Shown here: positions 36,270-47,440 of the stretch, piece by piece
How positions within the stretch are numbered: the stretch's first letter is position 1
Layout: every line of letters starts with the position of its first letter
Assembly (NCBI GenBank): GCA_034509495.1
Contig: CM067507.1
Span: forward strand, 32,305,888-32,369,887
Direction: 5' to 3'
Origin: Acestrorhynchus altus
Taxonomy: Eukaryota; Chordata; Actinopteri; Characiformes; Acestrorhynchidae
DNA: 64,000 nt
The notes under the pieces: generated by a model
Database searches by the model: none
Seen by the model: the letters and a program-made list of their open reading frames with translations, nothing else
What the model was told of the DNA's origin: nothing
Program-made: the position numbers and the translations under genes

Positions 36270-36490
36270 AAAGTAGACTGACGTGACAAAGAGTTCTTAA
36301 CAGTGTTCCTCATAGGCCTTCCCAGTCATCAGATCTGAATCCAGTGGACACCTTTGGGATGTGGTAGAACATCATGCAATCAAGTCAACAGGGAACAGAA
36401 TCTCAATGGAATGCTTCTAACACCTTGTGGCTTGAAGAACTGAAGCGGTTTGTAAGCAGCAGGAGGGCCAACCAAGTACAACAATAGTGT
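36270..36490 (+). mobile_element. Tc1-like transposase C-terminal relic
   Basis: 'tcatcagatctgaatccagt' encodes SSDLNPVD at the PDLNPIE position and is followed by 'ggatgtggtagaacatcatg' (WDVVEHH-like). The upstream 'gacaaagagttcttaacag' also fits a Tc1-type C-terminus. Only the C-terminal third is recognisable. Confidence 0.55.
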
Positions 36491-37439
36491 TTTTGTTTGC
36501 ATTTAAAAGTGCTAGACAAGTGCTTTACGTCAGGGATTATGTAATCTGCGTTCCTCAACACAGAATATTACTGGTAATAAATAATGTGTACTTTGATCAG
36601 TGCAGCAACTTTGGTCTAAATATACATATGATGAACAAACTTGAATAATCTACCGCAGCAGTTGCTTTAAGACGTGTGTCACTGACTCCAAGTATTCATA
36701 TATGCATTACTCAAAGTTACATAAGTGAAAAAGTAGATCACTTAAAAACATAAAGTTGGGTTTTTTTTTTTTTAAATCTATTCTCTGAGTGCACACAGAC
36801 TCACATCTTCAACTACCCACTTGTTCCATCGCAGACAGAGCCCTGTGACGAAGTGAGTGAAAATGCCACAGCAGTGACACTCTGAATGCTGAATAGCTGA
36901 TGAGAATATAAACCACGGTGACAAGCACGGCTTCTTTGCTGTTCCTGAATGAGAAAAAAACAAACAAAAACAAAAACAAAAACAAAAAACAATCCCTTGT
37001 CAATTCACATGACATGTCGATGTGTGACAGGGGAGAATGCCAGTGGCTTCTGTCTGTCTGGTGAGAGATGCATCGTTTTCTGCCCACAACCTTCCTTGCC
37101 ATATTGCAACCTTCGCTCTCCACCTGGTAAAAATTCCCAAAGGAATGAAATCCTTCAGTCCACACTGACTCAGCCAGGCTGCTAAAACCATATTTTTTGG
37201 ATTTGGAGTGGACGTACTCTCTACCTGTGTCTTCTTTAAATGATGGTAGATGCCTGTTTGCTAAAAGGGCATTTAAGTGACATATAACATTAAACAGTAC
37301 TAAGAAGAAAAAGCCACTAACCATTCCTGTATTATATGTTGTCCACGCTATACTTAAGACTCATAACACCTGGGGTATTTATAATACTATTAAATAAGGG
37401 GTTAAAATGTAGCGTAAACATGCATTTTGTACTTTGTAA
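36491..37439. other. Intronic unique DNA, no gene recognised
   Basis: Contains an A/CAAAAA-rich low-complexity tract at 36953-36990. The 171-aa minus-strand ORF (36809-37324) runs through it and has no recognisable domain. Confidence 0.35.
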
Positions 37440-37605
37440 ATGACAGATTAGTGTGTCGCACGGCTCCATCGGCCCGGGATTGTGAGTTTGAGCACCATAA
37501 ATTACACGTGGTGTTCCTGCCACATGCCCAGTGGTTCCAGGTAGGCTCCAGACCCACCACAACCCTGTCCGGGACCAAGCAGATAAGAAGATGGATCATG
37601 AATTC
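37440..37605 (+). mobile_element. SINE-like repeat, 3' half
   Basis: 'gattgtgagtttgagcacca' is a B-box-region relic. Then 'cccagtggttccaggtaggc', 'tccagacccaccacaaccct' and 'gataagaagatggatcatga' give the tail order of the SINE-like element at 45501. Confidence 0.55.
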
Positions 37606-38123
37606 ACTCCCTCATTAATGCAGCCCACGTCGTGACTTCACATAAATGTACTGCACGTGCAAAACAGAAGAAACAGAATTAGTGAGAGGTTCTAAATGAA
37701 GAGCAGAAGTGGCATTATTAGAGAACACTTCAAACCTGTGAAGACGCACGAAAGAGAGAAGCAGCTATTAAATTTGGGCAGGGAAAGTCGTGAATTTATT
37801 GGGGAAAAAAATAAAAATAAATAAATAAACGTAGAAAAAGTGATAAGAATGGGAGGAGATGAAGAGGTGGAGAGGAAAAGAAGAGCTGTGTGTAAACAGT
37901 TTTTTTTTCCTCACTCCAATACTGGGGTGCAAAATGTGAAGATGAATTTACTGTGTGAAACAGAGCTAATTAATATGCATCTGTTGCGGTAGATTAGGCA
38001 GGAGAATAGTCACAAACATGCAAACAACAATAAACAAACACAAACATTGAGGGTGAAAAGAAACAGAGGTAAGCCACAATTAAAATTCAACTGCATCAGA
38101 AAACCGTTGTAAAAATATACCAG

Positions 38124-38131
<8 letters not shown>
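37606..38131. other. Intronic unique DNA
   Basis: No gene. 'agctaattaatatgcatctg' at 37965-37984 juxtaposes a homeodomain core and a POU-like half site in repeat-free DNA. Confidence 0.3.

Positions 38132-38214
<83 letters not shown>
38132..38214. repeat. (AC)n microsatellite
   Basis: An uninterrupted AC run of about 83 bases, flanked by a short CT tract on the left. Confidence 0.97.
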
Positions 38215-38216
<2 letters not shown>

Positions 38217-40065
38217 AACTCACTGTGGTAACGGCACTCTCACCTTAGCTACACATATTGGCAGTAGGCTTCACAGAGAGCCACAAATCCAGTTAACAAG
38301 GTGGCTGTGCCAAGGCCGTTAGTTAAAATAAAGGGGTTTATTTTGGGAAATGCCTCACAATAAACTGTTTTGCATGCTCACTAATGAGGAAGCCTCTTGC
38401 AATCAATGGCACAAAAACATCTACAGAGAGCGTGCTCTGTTTTCATGGCATTTCCCCTCTGCACACAGAAAACAGAACTCACAGACAGAAATCTGCAGTG
38501 TGCTTAACAGGTATCGTCACCATTTCCTTTCTTTCACTGGAGATGCTCCACCAATAGTCTCTGTAGCTCGCTTATTATTTCTGTTCTAATGTAATTAGCA
38601 ATTCTGTTTTTGGAAATGAATGAGTGAACACCCAAAGTGATTATGTAATATGATATTCAGTTGTCAAATTATTCTGGACGAACATTTCTGGGGTTTTTTT
38701 TGTGTTTTTTTTTTTAGTCCTCAGTGTTTGCAGCCACATGCGTTACATAATTTAACAAATACATTTTCTCAGGCAATTAATGGCCAATTCTGCCCTTGAG
38801 CTTTTGTTGGGATTGCATTACTTGGTTCTGCCTTCTAAAAAAGAATGAAGGTGTTTCTTGGCAGTGCACGTTTTCACTGAGCAGGAAGGAATGCGATTCA
38901 GACTGTCTTGCTCATGAGATAAAAACAGTAAACCAATTACACTGTGCAAGCTGTTAAATGAACAGGGGCGTGTGTTTTTGGGGTCCTTTTAGTCACATGC
39001 ATGAAAAACAACACACTGGCCCGAGCTTTTGCTGCACTGATTGGCTGTTTGCTGCTATGCAAATAACTGTTGAAGATTAGAGGTTCTGTGTAGGTACTGG
39101 AGTGTCTGTATATGTTGGTGAGCTGATGGGTCAAGGCCTCTGGGATGGAAAAAGGTGTTTGTTGTGGTTTTTACCCCCCCCCCCCAGTTTTGTGGGCCAT
39201 TCTTCACAATCACTCTGGATTGAGCTTGGATAGCAAACAACAACGTGCAAACTTACAAAATGGTAAACAGCAGAATCACAGCCATCAAAGAGCCTGGCTG
39301 ATTGTTCAGGATATCACTCTAAAGACTTGTTGACACACAATGCATTTGACTCACTGCTCTGGAAGCATTTGGAATTTGTTGAACCAGTCATCATTAAGTG
39401 GGGCTATTCTGATTCACAGAAAAAGTGCAAAGATTCTCAGGAGGTGCAGGACATTTTGTTTAGGAACCAGGCTGAACTACAGGAGAAGTAAATGCTTTCA
39501 TGGAGCTCTGGCAAGAAAAGGGAACGTTTTATGAGGAACTAAGCAACAAGCCGTGGAAAACCATTAGAGCTTCTTTCCTGTCAGTGTTTGCTATTTAGTC
39601 ATACAGATCATTAGCACAGTTCGGCTCATGGCTTCTACACAAGCAGTCTATGTTTGTGTGTTCTGCAAGGTACAAAACTTCTCCTCAATCTGCACCGCTC
39701 CTAATACCACCTGTCTGAAGAGGCAGAGCATGAAACTCTTCCGCTGGAAAGCTCTACAGACGGATTCCTTAAGAAACCGTGGAAACAAGGTGACTTTTGG
39801 GGCATAAAATGCAGTTCAGGAAGAAGAACGTGTGGTTGAGACTTCAGCTCCTAAGTTATTAATCCTAACGAGGCAGAGAAATCATAATTTTCCATTGTTT
39901 TATAACTGCTACGGTGTGTCCATGTGCTTTTGCATCAAATTCACTCGCCGGGAACATTTCCAACATAGACTGCAAGTCTAAGAAATTGACACTTTATTGA
40001 TTTATATACCAAAATATGTACTTTCTGCAGTGTGTACAAATCTACAGAATGTACGGGGAAAAAGG
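38215..40065. other. Intronic unique DNA, no gene recognised
   Basis: Short C run at about 39174-39185. No coding or repeat match was recognised. Confidence 0.35.
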
Positions 40066-40147
<82 letters not shown>

Positions 40148-40435
40148 CACAGACAGACAGACAGACAGATAGATAGACACAGACAGACAGACAGACAGAC
40201 AGATAGATAGACACAGACAGACAGACAGACAGATAGATAGATAGATAGATAGATAGACAGATATATAGATAGATAGACAGATAGATAGACAGATGGATAG
40301 ATATATAGACAGACAGACAGATAGATAGATAGATACATAGATAGATAGATAGATAGATAGGTGGATAGATAGATAGATTGATAGATATATAGATAGATGG
40401 ATAAGTAGATAGATAGATAGATAGATAGATGGATA
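40066..40435. repeat. (GATA)n/(GACA)n compound array
   Basis: About 370 bases. A pure GATA block (40066-40146) passes into alternating blocks in which 'agatagatagacacagacag' with extra GACA units recurs three times between about 40140 and 40230. Beyond that is interrupted GATA with ATAT, GGTG and TTGA variants. The long minus-strand YLSI ORFs here are artefacts of the array. Confidence 0.96.
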
Positions 40436-41280
40436 AAAATTGGAAAAAAGAACAACTGTTACGTTAATATTACATAATATTTATGTTATAAACAATGAAG
40501 TTTGAGTATTTATCAATGGAATAATGTGTTCTATCTATATTTGTGGTTTATATTTGTGACCCCATTCACACGTCCATAGGTCACAGAAACTGTATTTAAT
40601 CATTTTAGGGTTTAGATTCATTTACTGTCATAATCTGACATTTCTTTTACTTTATGTATATTTTTACAATTTACCACAATAATATAAATAATATAAAAAG
40701 TACACTCTCCGCCCAGCAGCCTCTCGATGTATAGTATGTCTCTGAAATATTGCTTTTTTCTCCGAATTCTTTTTAAGGTTGTACGACAGTTGTTGACATA
40801 GATGGCAGAAAAACCACAAACCAATAAATGCTTGTTTTGCATATGTGAATGATTGGAATGAAAAGGCCAAACTCGCATAACTGTCTCATTGGGACTGCCA
40901 AATCCAAGAACTGCTGCGGTTTACTTCCTAGCTAATAGGAAAACCGGTTCACTTTCATTGAAAATGAAATAATATTCTATTGTTCTGAACATGAAAGACA
41001 GAGGTAATACATCACACATTCAATGGAACAAAATAAAAGACGACAATGAACCTTTGAAGAGGGAGTTCATGGGTGATTTGGAGGTGATAGAAGCCGTTAG
41101 AAGAAGAATGGCTTCTAAAGAGGTTAAGGGGATTTCAGCGTTCCAGAGCTCGATGGCCAACAGAACACAGTTTACTCACAGTTACTGAGTAACAAAGCGA
41201 AGGGGGACCTAAGCACTGGTCACGCTGGGTTTTGGTCTGTAAATTGTATCAAGCAAAAATGTTTCGTTTTTAGTTCTTTA
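40436..41280. other. Intronic unique DNA, no gene recognised
   Basis: AT-rich sequence with no coding match. Confidence 0.35.
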
Positions 41281-41575
41281 GTATCAAGTTCAATTTTTGT
41301 GAACTTTGACATGCAAATTTGCATTCGCAACCAATAGCACTACTGCTCTGGCTGTGTGACCTACGATCGCTCTGTACTGTCTCTACTTTGTCTGAACATG
41401 GAGGAAGCAGAGACTGTTGCAGTTTCAAAAATTATACAGCAGATTACAAAATACAATAAGCAAATGTCAACATGGCACACAGTCAGGAAATGGGATTAGA
41501 CGGTCATGCTCTTTTCTTCATTTTCATACCTGTTGCTACAATACTAGCAATCTTTAGCTGTGAACCTGCTGAACC
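41281..41575 (+). repeat. Unclassified dispersed repeat, copy 2, beside the sugct donor
   Basis: Partner of 28633-28882: tgtgaactttgacatgcaaa, gctctggctgtgtgacctac, ttcatacctgttgctacaat and ctttagctgtgaacctgctg fall in the same order. It ends about 70 bases on the intron side of the sugct splice donor at 41648. Confidence 0.6.
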
Positions 41576-41647
41576 AACATGAAGGACTGTTTTCACAGCT
41601 GATTTCTGGCCCTGCTCGCAGCCACACTCACTTAAAGCTTCTCGTAC

Positions 41648-41711
41648 CTGACACTGCAATCCTTCCTGACGTGGGGTGATCCATCTCCGAAATCAGACCA
41701 TTATGCACAAC
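41648..41711 (-). CDS. sugct: Penultimate coding exon of SUGCT-like CoA-transferase
   Basis: A 64-base exon on the minus strand. It is bounded by an acceptor (tttctttttcag just right of 41711) and a donor (cag|gtacga just left of 41648). It starts in phase 0 and ends one base into a glycine codon completed by the exon at 25667. The translation begins VVHNGLISEMDHPTSG and continues RIAVS-G. The 'HNGL..EM.HPT.G.I.V.GPAV' string is the segment that precedes the C-terminal domain in SUGCT and related family III CoA-transferases. Phase agreement, both splice sites and the protein match support one another. The preceding exon, expected to carry the VPYGPINN-type motif, was not found up to 64000. 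The exon is too short to show in an ORF scan. Confidence 0.88.
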
Positions 41712-41984
41712 CTGAAAAAGAAATGAAATGATTAATGATGCAGCTGCTTTACTTTCTTTGAAAATGTAGATTTCAAATTAGTTTCATGCATTTCCTTACA
41801 AACGTTTCCATTAAAACAAATGTCTTGTAATTTTTCTATCTGCATTTTTCATTTCGCTGTGTGGGCGTGATTCCCAGTAGATGCATATGCATATACCGTA
41901 TTTTGATCAATGGCTTCTATACCAAACATAACAGGCCAGTTGAGATTCATAACTCAAGCTATGTTGCACATCTTTCTGAACTCC

Positions 41985-42190
41985 AAAGGTACCAGTGCAA
42001 CACACACTAACACCACCACCACCACCGTGTAATTGACAGTGTTGAGAATGACCCACTACTCAAACAATACTCTCTGGTGTGGTGGTCCTGTGGGGACTTA
42101 ACCTCATTTCATCCTCTTCTTCAATGGTTAACAAAATATGCAGATAAACAGATGGACTACAGTCTGTAATTATGGAACTACAAAGAGAAG
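41985..42190 (+). mobile_element. Non-autonomous Tc1-type repeat, copy 2
   Basis: Diverged copy of 805-1117: cagtgcaacacacactaaca, ttgagaatgacccactact, tggtggtcctgtggggact and aacagatggactacagtctg. Both terminal repeats are lost. Confidence 0.6.
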
Positions 42191-42650
42191 TATGGTAAGA
42201 TGGGTTTAGTAAAATGTGTGTAGAAAAGTGTACAAACTTTGTAGGTAATGAAACAGAAATAACTACGTCCAGGTTGGACAGCTCTCTAATTAACATGCTA
42301 TCAGTGCTTCTGCACACAGCTCAAAGTGGTTGTAAGAGACATCATCCTGAATGAATTCTATACCCCTTTGTGTGTGATTGTGGGAGAACAATTCAGCAAA
42401 ATTCCAGAAACACCGTGTCACGTTCAATGTGAATGTTTAGAGGCAAAAAGAAACTCGCCTTCAATGTGTACCATGCATATCTCACAAGATTCAAAGTGTG
42501 TTAAAAAATTATATTTATTTATTATAATTAATAATAATTTCACCTGTGAAATTAAACACACAGTATACCATCCATTCCTACTTTTAAAATGATGTCTTCA
42601 GTGTGGAACTGTACAGCTGGAGCATCTTCATGATATGAAAAAAAAAAAAA

Positions 42651-42653
<3 letters not shown>
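42191..42653. other. Intronic unique DNA, no feature recognised
   Basis: No coding match or repeat recognised. Confidence 0.3.
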
Positions 42654-42702
<49 letters not shown>

Positions 42703-42714
42703 CACACACACACA
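42654..42714. repeat. (AT)n(AC)n microsatellite
   Basis: AT run to 42691, then AC units to 42714, preceded by an A13 run. Confidence 0.95.
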
Positions 42715-42782
42715 ATACTTAGTGATGCGGGAAGGTGAGTGTTTTAACTTATCCTGTCATCTGAGGGAGCCTCTGAGTTAGT

Positions 42783-43075
42783 AGAGCTGGGCGATATTTA
42801 TATCAATATCGGGATATAAACAGAGCAGGATATGGGCTGAGGACGAAATCATTTATATCAAGTTTTAAAGTTCTTAAATAACATTGTTTCAATCTTGCGG
42901 AAACCTTCTCATCTGCTTCCCTGCTCTGCTCCGCTCACTGCTCTTAAGCTCCTCCTCTACTCTGTTCCTCTCTGCCCACATTCACGCTCTCACATACAAT
43001 ATGGAGGGGGCATTAGACTACGGTAGAATCGCTTGTGAATACGCCACCTCAGGGGTTTATTAATGTGCAATTACT
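42783..43075. repeat. Possible hAT-type non-autonomous element fragment
   Basis: Starts with 'gagctgggcgatatttatat', a beginning shared by many fish hAT-like non-autonomous repeats, followed by CT-rich text. No terminal repeat pair or 8-bp target duplication could be confirmed. Confidence 0.35.
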
Positions 43076-44112
43076 AATAAATATTCTCACAACATAAAGG
43101 GAGAAGAGGAGGAGTAAGAAGAAAAGGAAGAAAAGGAAAAGAAATGAAAATTAAAAAAAAAAACGTAAAAATTACGTGTATGTAATTCATTCCCAGCCTT
43201 ATAATAAACAAGGAAGGAAGCTAATGATGTAACAGTAGGCAGTGAGTGCAATGCAACTTTCTCTTCCAAAATTCAATCAGACCTTTCTATCTATCTTTCT
43301 ATCTTAAGTCCTGCTGTGATTCTATACAAAAGAGGTCAAAATGACACAATGATGGCAGCTTTTGAACTTCCTTAAAAAGCTCTCACGGTTGTTCAGGTCA
43401 GTCTGACCTTGAGAAAGGAGCTTTTTAAGGAAGCTTAGCTGACCTGAGCAAAACGTTTCCCTGCCACATCAGATCTAAAAAAAACAGGGCATGAAAAAGG
43501 AAGAGGAAAGCCATTCATTTGTGCAGCACGTCTGTAAAAATGGGAATGAGTAACATTATCCAGTAGTAATAATACTAATGGCATCTCTCATAAAAGCACA
43601 TCCACTATAATCTTCATCAACCTTTCAGAGGTAATAGATTTATATTAGAACTTATTAGTAAATTATTGAAAGCAGAAAACCTGATGGACGTGTACAGTAT
43701 AGTGTATCCAAAAGGTTCAATAAACACCATATTTGTATTTATATTGAAAAATTATACATTTTATTAGATTTAATAAAGTATTTATTCCTTAGCACTAAAA
43801 CAACCACAACAGTGCAGAACTGTTCTTTTTTTGTGTGCATTTCTGTGTGTGTGTGACAGAGAGAGAGAGAGAGACAGAAGGTAGGAGTGAAAGATGCATC
43901 TAAGCATTGCAATACACAAGTTCCAGTTTCTTGTCTTATTACAGACTGAGTGTCTGTAACAATACAGCCACAGACAACATCAGTGTAAACATAACACTCA
44001 CCAAATGTCACATGGCTTTTACTGAGGAGTGGCTTCAGTCTGGACACTCTACCATACAAGCCTGATTGGTGAAGTGCTGTAGGAGTGGTTGTCCTGACTT
44101 ACAGAGCAATGT
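43076..44112. other. Intronic unique DNA
   Basis: AG-rich tract (43098-43165) and a short GA tract (43856-43877). No gene recognised. Confidence 0.35.
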
Positions 44113-44594
44113 CAGAGCTCTATCAGAGTGACCACTGGGTTCCTAAGGTCCTTCTACCACAAACACTCAGACTGGCCCAGAAGGACAGTTCTAGGAAGAG
44201 TCTGGTTGTTCCAAACTTCCATTTACGGATGATGGAGGCCACTGTGCTGTCTCAGAGGTCTACAGACAATTTCTGAGGCTTCATGGCCTGGCTTGTGCTC
44301 TGACGTGCCCTGTCTACTATGGGACCTTATATAAACCGATGTGTGTCTTTCCAAATCAAGTCCAATCAACTAAATTTACCACAGGTGTCAAGCTGTAGAA
44401 ACATCTGAAGGATGATCAGTGGAACCAAGATGCACTTGAGGTCAATTTTGAGTGTCGTTGCAAAGGCTATGAATGCTTGTGTACATACTTAATTTTTATG
44501 TTTTATTTTTAATCCATAAAAAGAGATTAAGGCTATAACAAAACATAACGTGCAAAAAGTGAATCGCTGTGAATACTTTCCGGATGCGCTTTAC
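44113..44594 (-). mobile_element. Tc1-like transposon 5' half, family B copy 3
   Basis: Right inverted repeat: gtgaatactttccggatgcg at about 44568-44587. The leader and N-terminal transposase relic follow on the minus strand (gaagcctcagaaattgtctg, catcatccgtaaatggaagt, and 'cagtctgagtgtttgtggta'). It ends on the left at 'gagctctatcagagtgacc', the same transposase point where copy 2 ends. It is shorter than copy 2 through small deletions. Confidence 0.85.
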
Positions 44595-45500
44595 ATAGAA
44601 AGCCATGCAGGAAGTTTACACCTATGACCTTTGATGCTCTCATGATAATTCTGTCTATCTTCTCTAAATGCGCTCAGATGTATTTCCAAACCAAAGAGTA
44701 ATAGAAAGTGACAAAATGCTCGGAATTATTGCTGGATAAAACTGAACTCAGTTCCTGACTTGTCTCGGTCTTTGTTGACATGGATGAAGAGCAGGAGAAA
44801 TGAGAAACTGAAATGAAACAAACTTAAGAAAAGTTTCAGTTAAAGCATTTTTCCAGTTCTGTTGCTCTTCAGAGATCCTCATTGCTCCCATAAGATTCCA
44901 AGGCCTCTCTATCTAGTCTGTCAGAAGGCATTAGCACCATTAGCACTATACATGCACATGTCAGTGAGCCAAAGCCAGACAGTTATGTAACTAGACATGC
45001 AAACCAGCAGACAGGGGTGACACCCTCTCATCCTCTCTTCCTCTCTCCCGTTCATCCACTCTTCCTCTTGTGACCCCACGTTCATCCTAATTCAAAAGAG
45101 AGTTCCAGAATATGGCAGAGAGACTCATTCTGGAGCATGTAACGCACTATGGTTCTGTGGCAAATGCAAATCATCTCCACAAGTCATCCAGACAACTTTG
45201 TGAAGGCTTTGACAGCAGTCGTGTCTTATTCCTCCCCTCTCATTTAAGAATCTCAAAGTGAAGAATGTCGGGAAAGAGATGCTCAGGTATCACAGATATC
45301 TGCTGTTTATTTTTTTTCCAAACTATAGGAACAAGATTATGTTTAATTTGTAAAGCAATGAAACAAGTACATATTACATAATAATAGAGAAGGAGGAAGA
45401 GGGTGCTTCTCAAAACAAGGAACATGTAGGGAAAGTGATTAGACTAAGTCTAATCTTAAAATCTATCTCCAATGATGTATATCTACTGAGTTGCATCAAC
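44595..45500. other. Intronic unique DNA
   Basis: A perfect POU octamer ATGCAAAT at 45164-45171 lies within repeat-free sequence (45095-45240). No gene recognised. Confidence 0.35.
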
Positions 45501-45765
45501 TGCACGGTGGCATGATAGCATGCAGGTAGTGCATGTGTCACACATCTCCAGGGGTCACGGGTTCAATCCCTGTTTGGGTTGCTGTCTGTTTGGTTTGGTG
45601 TTCTTTCCAGGTACACTGTTAGGTGAACTGGCCATGCAAAAGTGTGTGGTACCTAAGATGGATTGGCACCCTTTCCGCAGGGTTTTCCTGACTTGCTCCC
45701 TATAATTTCAGGTAGCTCTGGACCCAGGAAGAAGATAAAAAGGATGATGGATGGACGTATCAGCT
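45501..45765 (+). mobile_element. tRNA-headed SINE-like element
   Basis: A-box-like tggcatgatagcatgcagg (45508-45526) and B-box gggttcaatccc (45559-45570) are at about tRNA spacing, so it has a Pol III-type internal promoter. The body is diverged, and the tail 'caggtagctctggacccagg', 'aagaagataaaaaggatgat' ends in ggatgg. The overlapping 61-62 aa ORFs are meaningless. Confidence 0.65.
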
Positions 45766-46444
45766 GTGTGAAGATGAAAAGCACAAAACCGTGCAGGAAT
45801 CTGAGCCTCCTGGACAGAAGTTGCCCACCCCTGTGTCAGAAGATGAACTGATCTCTAAAAGATGTTTAAGATGAATTATTCTTCAACACTGCAAGCAAGA
45901 TGTTTTTGTTGTAATAACGTTTACCAAGGACTCAGTCCTTAACCCTTAGGAGGTCCGGGCTATTCTACTGTATTCCGTTCTCTCTTTACATGCAACTTTA
46001 TTGTCTCCTACATCTCCAAACGTCAAACTCCTAAAAGGGCAATATCTCTGACTGTGTTCATCTCTCTTGTACTCCACTTGTTGATCGTCCACTCAGTGCA
46101 CCTCAGCACATCTCTAGTGTAGAAATGACGTGGCAGATTGATCCAGCCACATCCAATTTTGTTTTCTTTCTTGTAAAAATGATTTTTGGATCATACTCAT
46201 ATTATGTTGTTTCCCTTTCTACTTGGTCTAGCATGGCATTTCGAGCCAGTACTTTTGATGTTCAATGTGCCATGCTTTGATTGAGGAAGCATGATCAGTG
46301 TCTCCTAGGGGTCTCCTAATTAGCTTGTGAGAGCTATGTCATGTTCACATTGATAGATAAGAAAGGGCATGTGGTGCAAATTTCAAAGGTTTGTAAATAT
46401 TCTGACCCTGAAAATTTTGCACCAATAATAAGTAACCATGCGAA
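45766..46444. other. Intronic unique DNA, no feature recognised
   Basis: No coding match or repeat recognised. Confidence 0.3.
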
Positions 46445-46569
46445 CAGTAACCCATCCATCCATTTTCTGAACCGCTAATTCCTGAATAGGGTCACGGGGG
46501 AGCCGGTGCCCCGCAAGGGCGTGAAACAACCCTAGACAGGGCGCTAGTCCATTGTAGGGCGCACACACA

Positions 46570-46611
<42 letters not shown>

Positions 46612-46815
46612 GGGCTACTTTAGAGTCACCAATTCACCTATCATGCATGTCTTTGGACTGTGGGGGAAACCGGAGTACCCGGAGGAAACCCACACAAACA
46701 CGGGGAGAACATGCAAACTCCACACAGTAACTCCCCAGGTCGCCCCACCCAGGGATCGAACACAGGGTCCTTCTTGCTGTGAGGCAACAGCGCTATCCAC
46801 TGCGCTATCCACTGT
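46445..46815 (-). mobile_element. tRNA-headed SINE-like element with internal CA array
   Basis: Nearly complete on the minus strand. A-box-like 'tagcgcagtggatagcgc' lies at about 46790-46807 and B-box gttcgatccc at about 46752-46760. Then come the conserved 'catgttctccccgtgtttgt', 'gggtttcctccgggtactcc' and 'cagtccaaagacatgcatga', an expanded (GT)n, and the tail 'agcggttcagaaaatggatg' ending in ggatggatggg. It lies tail to tail with the element at 45501. Confidence 0.7.
46562..46609. repeat. (AC)n microsatellite inside SINE-like element
   Basis: AC units with one AAAC interruption, filling the variable internal position of the element at 46445-46815. Confidence 0.95.
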
Positions 46816-47179
46816 GAACACTAACCCTAACCCTCTAAACCACTGCCTAGCACTCTGAAAATAAATGTAATTGATGCTCACAAAGGAAGAGAAGGCAAGT
46901 TGAGAACTAGAAGATTGGCTGCTGGAAAGGCAAATCAATGCAACATTTGAATGCTAAAGACAAGCCGATTTAGCAGACTCTATTAGTAGTGCACCGTTCT
47001 ACTTTGCAGAATTACCCGTACAAATATAAGGGGACTCTTTCTTAAATGTCACATTTCTACAAGTGATTTTGTACTATAGAACAGTGCACCACTAGTGCAG
47101 AGCTTTCTAATGGAAAATGTATAAAATAGAAAATGTCTGTTAAAACAGGGCCTCAGACGATTTCAACAAGCCTGAAGAA

Positions 47180-47440
47180 TTTCAGATGTGATGTGATGTT
47201 AAAATAGAACTTTTTGCCACAATAAGCCAGGGTGCATAACTGTATGAAAAGAACACCTCTCCAACTCTTAAACAAGGTGGTGGATTGCTCCTCATTTGGG
47301 TTTATGCTGCAGCCAATGCAATGTGAACAATTCACTGGTAAAAAAAAAAATAAAAAGCTGAAGATGAGACATCTACACATGATTCTAAACATAATGGACA
47401 ATGAAAATGTTAAACACATAAAAAGTCATCTTGTCTGAAT
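47180..47440 (+). mobile_element. Tc1-like relic, family E copy 2
   Basis: 'gaaaagaacacctctccaac', 'gtggtggattgctcctcatt' and 'gtttatgctgcagccaatgc' align with the reverse complement of 29220-29330, the MVWACVAASGTG block. It has the opposite orientation to copy 1. Only this part of the element is recognisable. Confidence 0.6.

Larger units (their letters stand above)
25668..41647 (-). other. sugct: Last intron of sugct, 15.98 kb, phase 1
   Basis: GT (right end, 41647-41646) to AG (left end, 25669-25668) intron between the two recognised exons. It splits the glycine codon of the GPAV motif. It holds several Tc1-like relics, a complete-looking Tc1 relic, a CA array, a GATA/GACA array and an unclassified repeat ending about 70 bases from the donor. 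Individual repeats are listed separately. Confidence 0.85.

Noticed and set aside
36809..37324. 171-aa minus-strand ORF
   Set aside because: Passes through an A/CAAAAA low-complexity tract, with no domain and no splice support.
39941..40455. Minus-strand ORFs of repeated YLSI/CLSV
   Set aside because: Translation of the GATA/GACA array.
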